Shown piece after piece: positions 63,738-64,000 of a stretch of DNA of 64,000 nucleotides. Numbering within the stretch: position 1 is the stretch's first letter; the number at the start of each line of letters is the position of its first letter. The stretch covers positions 1,178,001 through 1,242,000 of the forward strand of contig AP026133.1 of assembly GCA_030295235.1 (NCBI GenBank), written 5' to 3'. A model generated the notes under the pieces. That model saw nothing but the letters and a program-made list of their open reading frames with translations, made no database searches and was not told where the DNA came from. This stretch comes from Fistulifera solaris. Taxonomy: Eukaryota; Bacillariophyta; Bacillariophyceae; Naviculales; Stauroneidaceae. Position numbers and translations under genes: made by a program.

Positions 63738-64000
63738 TCAAATTATAGGATTGATGCGGCACGTATACCATGACGCGAAGCCGGTCAGCTGAAATTCCAG
63801 CACGATATCTTCATTTTCTGTCAAGTTCATCCGGAAAGAAGGAGTGATCCTACCGTTTTCGTCGTCGTGAAGATCCTTACCATCTTCGTATGAGCATACG
63901 GACCCTTTTGGAAATATCCTGCGTAGCCATTTACCCTCCTTTTGCGAGAGTTGTAGTCGGTAACGTTCGGCGCCGGCAGCCTCAGTGGTGCTTTCCGTAT
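63738..64000 (-). CDS. 3' end of an unknown gene, cut by the window edge
   Basis: An open frame enters from the right edge (codons in phase from 63998) and ends at TGA 63738-63740, coding 86 residues without an internal stop. It reads ERYRLQLSQKEGKWLRRIFP, KGSVCSYEDGKDLHDDENGR, FRMNLTENEDIVLEFQLTGF and ends CRINPII. Composition and length without stops support real coding. The alternating hydrophobic pattern suggests beta structure. No family recognised; the 5' part lies outside. Confidence 0.65.
   Translation of the reverse strand, partial: TESTTEAAGAERYRLQLSQKEGKWLRRIFPKGSVCSYEDGKDLHDDENGRITPSFRMNLTENEDIVLEFQLTGFASWYTCRINPII

Overview
The window is nuclear DNA from a microbial eukaryote, most likely a raphid pennate diatom. 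Genes are densely packed on both strands. Introns are few, short (67-175 bp) and GT-AG. Several products carry a signal peptide followed by an F-type plastid cleavage motif. Two genes point to diatoms in particular: a type III glutamine synthetase with a mitochondrial presequence, and a small protein with the GDNP-GPP motif typical of diatom hypothetical families. No rRNA, tRNA, CRISPR or prokaryotic operon structure was seen.

Layout. 0-9 kb: GDP-mannose dehydratase (cut by the window edge), a secreted endonuclease I, a diatom-type hypothetical, a Lys/Ser-rich hypothetical and a mitochondrial succinyl-CoA:3-ketoacid CoA transferase. 9-18.5 kb: dynein intermediate chain, a plastid-type hypothetical and a five-exon P5B ATPase with a Cys-rich N-terminus. 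19-31 kb: 6-phosphogluconolactonase, a decayed gene, a METTL21-like methyltransferase, a peptide:N-glycanase fused to a thioredoxin-like domain, a DsbA/FrnE protein with an in-frame TGA at the active site, and a tail-to-tail pair of Lung7TM/GOST paralogues. 33-43 kb: an SGNH-like membrane protein, SNF5, a histidine phosphatase, a TrmH-type RNA methyltransferase and GSIII. 43-52 kb: a carotenoid-desaturase-like flavoprotein, a damaged RCC1-repeat gene, a GT32-like glycosyltransferase split by about 110 bp of telomeric repeat, and a plastid-type ATP-phosphofructokinase. 53-64 kb: a CLC chloride channel/antiporter, a cytochrome P450, an unknown conserved-looking protein, a mitochondrial phosphagen-kinase homologue that lacks key catalytic residues, an HA-domain nuclear protein and the 3' end of an unknown gene.

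Functionally the genes serve ordinary eukaryotic metabolism and cell biology: nitrogen assimilation, ketone/CoA metabolism, sugar phosphates, ER quality control, secretory glycosylation, ion transport and chromatin. They are neighbours rather than a pathway cluster.

Data quality. Many otherwise good genes are split by a single-base frameshift, usually inside a homopolymer. I read these as assembly or sequencing errors, because correcting one base restores both the frame and the intron phase. Three observations stand out. First, a probable selenoprotein (UxxC DsbA) with a SECIS-like hairpin 73 nt past its stop. Second, a telomere-repeat tract inside a glycosyltransferase gene. Third, a dispersed palindromic element, consensus CATGACTGAAATTCAGTC plus GTCGCCT, found mostly between divergent genes.
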